Both the position numbers and the translations under genes were made by a program. A stretch of DNA of 64,000 nt from Antilocapra americana (Eukaryota > Chordata > Mammalia > Artiodactyla > Antilocapridae). The notes below the pieces were generated by a model. It made no database searches. It was given only the letters and a program-made list of their open reading frames with translations, and was not told where the DNA came from. Positions 59,666 to 64,000 of the stretch are shown in pieces (within the stretch, counting starts at the first letter, position 1; each line of letters begins with the position of its first letter). The stretch is from NCBI GenBank assembly GCA_007570785.1, contig ML660774.1, positions 11,872,476 through 11,936,475 of the forward strand, read 5' to 3'.

Positions 59666-60825
59666 TCACTCAGTCACCGTCAGTAGTGAGAGATCATTTC
59701 CCTCAATACTCCTCAGGGATCCATCTACCATCTTAAGTCCCCTTTTACATCTATATCTCAGGGGCTTTTGCTTCCTCTCTGGGAAGGGAAACCAATCTTG
59801 TCTGTGACCATAGTTTACTCTCCTGTTTTCTTCTTGCTAAGCCATCTCCTTGGGCCGAGGTGGCTCCCGTCAAGCATGACTCATCGGCAGAATTTCCTGG
59901 AGGACCACTCGATGAGGGGCACTCACTGTTTCTGCACCACAATCTGAAGTCATGCTTCGCTCTAACACCCAGAACTACAATTTTTGCCTATTTCCTGTGA
60001 CCTAATGTGCACTTTATATGTGACTTCTACCCTTACCTGGTGCTGCCACTACTGCTCATGAGGTGCTTGTTGCTTTCTCATCAAACTATCCCTCCTTAGG
60101 TCTGGTCCTAGCACACCAAGCCTGCCTGCTGCAGCAGCTGGCAATTTGATCTACCTATGAGCTAATGCTGACAACTCCTCCTTTTCCTCAACTTCTACCA
60201 ACAATCAGTTAACAAAACCTATTGTCCTCCCTCTAATTCCTCACATCCACCCACTGCTACTACCTTTGTTGAAGCCATCATTACTTCCCTAAAATTTTAG
60301 TCATGGTCTGTGGTTTTCGCCTCTATTCTATCTTATATTGAGAGAAAGAAAGAAAAAAACATGCACAACTGTGGAACAATTTGTATTCTTTAAACACAAG
60401 AAACAGTTTCAGAAGAAATCTGAGTTACAAGTTTTCATTAAAACATTGCTGTATGTATGAGTTCTACCTCTTGTTGCCTTAGCAAAAGTACTCGTCATCT
60501 TTGATAACGGCGCTACATGCCTGTGGTCTGCTTATCACCTTAAAAGGTGTGGGGAGGAGTTTGGAAATGGTTTGTGCCCTAGACAAATACATGTATTTAT
60601 AAATATATATCTATATCCCTAAAAGGGATACATATACACACATATATTTGGTATACATATATATGGCATGTATATATCCTAAAGGGGAAGAACATGATTT
60701 ACATATAAAAAAGATAACTAGAGCCTAAGTGCTTACAAGGGCCTCCAGCTACTGCAGTTGTGCTGCTTCCTCCATCACCCCTGTTCAATTGAGTATGATA
60801 AATCACATGGTGTAATAAGACACAC
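59666..60825. other. MICU3 upstream intron, no gene
   Basis: No recognised exon. A TA-rich low-complexity stretch lies at about 60590-60680. The open frames 59553-59807 (plus) and 59751-59942 (minus) overlap the SINE or lack similarity. Confidence 0.35.
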
Positions 60826-60826
60826 T

Positions 60827-61489
60827 GCTGTTGTTGTCACTAAGTTGTGTCCAACTCTTTGCTACCCCATGGACTGCAGCACACCAGGCTTCCCTGTCCT
60901 TCACCATCTCCTGGAACTTGCTCCAAACTCATGTCCGTTGAGTCAGTGATAACATCCAACCATCTCATCCTCTGCCATCCCCTTCTTCTCCTGCCCTCAG
61001 TCTTTCCCAGCATCAGGATCTCTTCCAATGAGTCAGTTCTTGGCATCAGGTGGCCAAAGTATTGGAGCTTCAGCTTCAGCATCAGTCCTTCCAATGAATA
61101 TTCAGGGTTGATTTCCTTTAAGACTGACTGGTTTGATCTCTTTCCTGTCCAAGGCTCTCAAGAGTCTTCTCAAGACTCTTCTCAAGAGTCTTCTCCAATT
61201 GCTCACAGTTCAAAAGCATCAATTCTTCGGCACTCAGCTTTCTTTATAGTCCAACTCTCACATCCATACATGACTACTGGAAAAATCATAGCTTTGGCTA
61301 GACAGACCTTTGCTGGCAAAGTAATGTCTCTGCTTTTTATAATGCCATCTAGGTTTGTCATAGCTTTTCTTCCAAGGAGCAAACATCTTTTAATTTCATG
61401 GCTGAGGTCACCATCTGCAGTGATTTTGGAGCCCAAAAAAATAAAATCCGTCACTGTTTTCACTTTTTCCCCATCTTTTTGCCATGAAG
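60827..61489 (-). mobile_element. BovB (RTE-type) LINE, 5'-truncated
   Basis: Inverted 3' end: ccatggactgcagcacacca, gtccgttgagtcagtgataa, tggccaaagtattggagctt. On the minus strand 61496-61203 translates to the RTE ORF ([40 protein letters not shown]) and 61094-60840 continues it ([20 protein letters not shown]). The 245-codon plus-strand frame at 60847-61584 is its antisense shadow. A triplicated ctcaagagtctt-type unit lies at 61157-61194. Confidence 0.95.
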
Positions 61490-61944
61490 TTGGCACTGCT
61501 CAAATGAACCATAGATTGGTAGTAAGTAAAAAACAGTTTTCTCATGCGATCACAGTAAATCAGCCTGATCCTACAGCATTCTAGTTATCATTAGCTGGTA
61601 GGACTGGGCTCATCTGGCTGAAGGATCTGATGGGATAGAGAGCAAAACAGGAAATCAATACTTGGGTCAGTTTTTATAATTTCTGTTCACTTCCACTGAC
61701 TGATTTGTCTCTTCATACTCAAACACCATAATGCTTTAATTGTTATAGCTTTTGATTATGTTTTTTACTTTAGTTAAAGCAAGACTCCATATGACTGTTG
61801 ATCTTTTGAAAATATTTTTGCTGACTGATATGCAATTTTTTCTTCTAAGTGAGCTTTGAAATTAATATATCAGGTTCTGTTTTTAAAATCCATTGATACT
61901 TTGGGTGAACATTGAGTTTTGGTACAATTTAGGATGACTTGACT

Positions 61945-62170
61945 ATAACAAAAAAGAAGCAGACTCACAGATAAAGAAAACAAACTAGTGGCTACCAATG
62001 AGGAGAGGGTGGGGAGGCACAGTATAGAGGTGGTTGAGTGTGAGATACAAACTCTTGGGTGTAAGACAGATTACAAGGATGCACAATACAATACAACATA
62101 GGGAATACAGCCAATATTTTGCTATAACAGTAAATGGAGTGTTACCTTTAAAAATTGTATAAAAAATTTA
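61945..62170 (+). mobile_element. L1 3' end (mid-aged)
   Basis: agaagcagactcacagataa, caaactagtggctaccaatg, ggatgcacaatacaatacaa, catagggaatacagccaata and ttttgctataacagtaaatg, the usual artiodactyl L1 3' end. Confidence 0.75.
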
Positions 62171-64000
62171 ATTTTTTTTTTCAAAATTGCCTTTTCATTT
62201 TACAGTTGCTAGGAAATTGCATTTTACACTTTTTAGGAAATTATTTCATGAGATTTGCTTAACATTCTTTTCAAGTTTGCTGAAAATGTTTAGGGAATCT
62301 TCTAAAAAAAACGGTATTTTTCATTTTACTGAGAAATTGTAAAACATTCTACATTCAAGTTCTATAATCTCAGTCCTGTTACTTATAAAAATAGAACATA
62401 TACATGTATATATACATGGAAATAAAAATTTCAAAGAAACCTGTAAAATAACAGTCATAATTTAGTTATAAAAATAAATAATCATCATTTTCAGATAACT
62501 GGGGATCCTCTAAGTCATGCCAACATAAGTTAGAAAAGTGGTTTAAGAAACGGTAGAAATGATAAAAGTTACATTTTTTAATTACCTCATCTTTCTAAAA
62601 GAAATAAAAAAGTACTGTGTCAATGCAATTATTTTCTCTGGAATTTCCAAGCTCAGACCTTTGCAACTAGTACTTGGATGTTACTTCTTAAGGTACTGAA
62701 ATGAGGGCCTTCAGGCCACATCATTATCTTTCCTGTGAATAACAGAAAGCAAAGGTTCACTGCCAAGGCACCAGCTCATGTTACTTCAGGTCAGCAATTC
62801 GAAAATTTACTCTGTAATAAGGTCTGGTTTTCCCAGAGAGGCAAGATTAAATGACAGATAAAGGATTCACTACTTAACAATTAGAGAAACTGATGGCTAC
62901 AAGCTGATAATACCCTTAAGTGGTAACTTGAAACAATTATATCAATTATCTAAACACCATATAAAGCATTACCTTTTAGCAACTGAGAAAAGGAGACCGG
63001 AGAACAAAGGATGGAAGAAGGAAAACTAAAAAACATTTGTACTGAGCAAAATTATTTCAATTACTCATGCTTAGTAGTTTATTTTTCAAATGTTTTATTA
63101 AATCAAATCAGTACTAATTTTTTAAAGAAAACAATGATTAAAACATGCATTTGATTTCATGTAGAATTATGATCATTTGGTATCAGGCCCTACCTGATAA
63201 TGGCAACTGTACTGACATTTTTATAAAACATTAAAGAGCAAATATAATTTTAATTTAGATCTTTATTTTATATTTTCTGGGCAAGAATCTTAAGAGATGT
63301 GCATGAGATTCTATTCATGCCTATTTTTATTCTAGCTAAAAAGATGTTCATGGAAGTATTACATTTGGCTTCCTCAAATGGCTTCAGGCTGATGTAAAAG
63401 CTTCTAAGAAGATAAAAGGGGTAACATTTTCTTTGCTTGTTGGGTGGTCGAAAGGTTAAACATCAAATTCTTAGTGTGGGAAATCATCTCTAAGAGAAAT
63501 GTTTTGATGCTTGGTAAATGTGTCCATTTGGAAATATTCACAACTGAAGATCAATATTCACAACTGAAGATCAATCAAGAAGTACTTTCCTGGCTGAGAT
63601 CACATTGGGAAAAAAAAGTAACTGACCACTTATTTTAAAGTCTCCACTTGCACTGTTATGTTAGCTTATATTACAGGATTCTTTACAAGTTTATAAAGTA
63701 TATCATTTCATTATTTGATAGGACGGTAGGTAAACGTATCTCTGAGGCGGCAGTAATCACGGTGGTTTGATACATACATCTCGCTGCTTCCTGCTATTCT
63801 AGGGCCCTGCTCCAGCAGTGACCTCCCCTGCCTTTCCTACCTCACTGTTTTCTGCTCTTCCGGCGCACTGAGTGCTTCCCATCTGCGCACACACATTTCT
63901 CCCATCTTGGAAGCTTTCCGGCCCACCTCTCCATCAAGCTTGGCACAGTGGGTTTCCTCTGTTTCAGCAAGTTCTCCCCTTCACCACTCTGCTAACGCTG
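62171..64000. other. MICU3 upstream intron to window end
   Basis: AT-rich without a recognised exon until about 63720, where composition turns GC-richer (63740-64000). No MICU3 exon 1 sequence (signal-rich N-terminus) is seen. A 20-bp unit (attcacaactgaagatcaat) is duplicated in tandem at about 63536-63573. Confidence 0.35.

Noticed and set aside
60847..61584. 245-codon plus-strand open frame, the longest in the window
   Set aside because: It is the antisense of a BovB LINE. The opposite strand reads the RTE reverse-transcriptase C-terminal region.
1..64000. CRISPR arrays, operons or prokaryotic systems
   Set aside because: The repeats are dispersed SINE/LINE copies, and the only gene is a spliced mammalian one.
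63740..64000. MICU3 exon 1 or promoter at the GC-richer window end
   Set aside because: No N-terminal MICU3 coding sequence, donor in phase 0 or CpG island is visible there.

Overview
This is ruminant nuclear DNA, most likely cattle or a close relative. The evidence is mammalian intron/exon structure, AT-rich non-coding sequence, and many repeats found only in ruminants or cetartiodactyls: Bov-tA/Bov-A2 tRNA-derived SINEs, BovB (RTE) LINEs with reverse-transcriptase remnants, 3' ends of bovine-type L1, and older CHR-type SINEs. It contains no bacterial-type genes, operons or CRISPR arrays.

The one gene I can support is MICU3, the mitochondrial calcium uptake family member 3 gene, on the minus strand. 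Thirteen coding exons can be read from position 57219 down to the stop codon at 12414. All are bounded by GT/AG splice sites, all phases agree, and together they encode a continuous 403-residue C-terminal portion. From memory the human protein is about 530 residues, so the missing ~127 N-terminal residues (targeting sequence, membrane segment) would be in an upstream exon 1 beyond position 64000. Two exons are very short (32 and 39 nt). The protein carries two canonical EF-hands and a C-terminal cysteine, as in other MICU proteins.

Layout: 1-12413 is downstream of the stop codon. It holds the 3' UTR, whose end I cannot fix, then intergenic sequence with nested SINE/L1 insertions and an odd CpG-containing islet at 9600-9843. 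From 12414 to 57219 is the MICU3 exon/intron body. Its largest intron (25517-34348) contains an old L1 interrupted by another L1 3' end, plus a hAT transposase remnant. The 1.3-kb intron between the exons at 19158-19329 and 20656-20756 is mostly a BovB copy. From 57220 to 64000 is intron 1 (or the equivalent upstream intron), with young Bov-tA copies and a second BovB.

I found no previously undescribed biological system. The observations most worth checking are the two micro-exons and their flanking sequence, SINE/LINE insertions close to exons, two fragments of one hAT transposase family, and the GC-rich islet. Family names for ancient repeats are from memory of consensus sequences and are given with matching caution.
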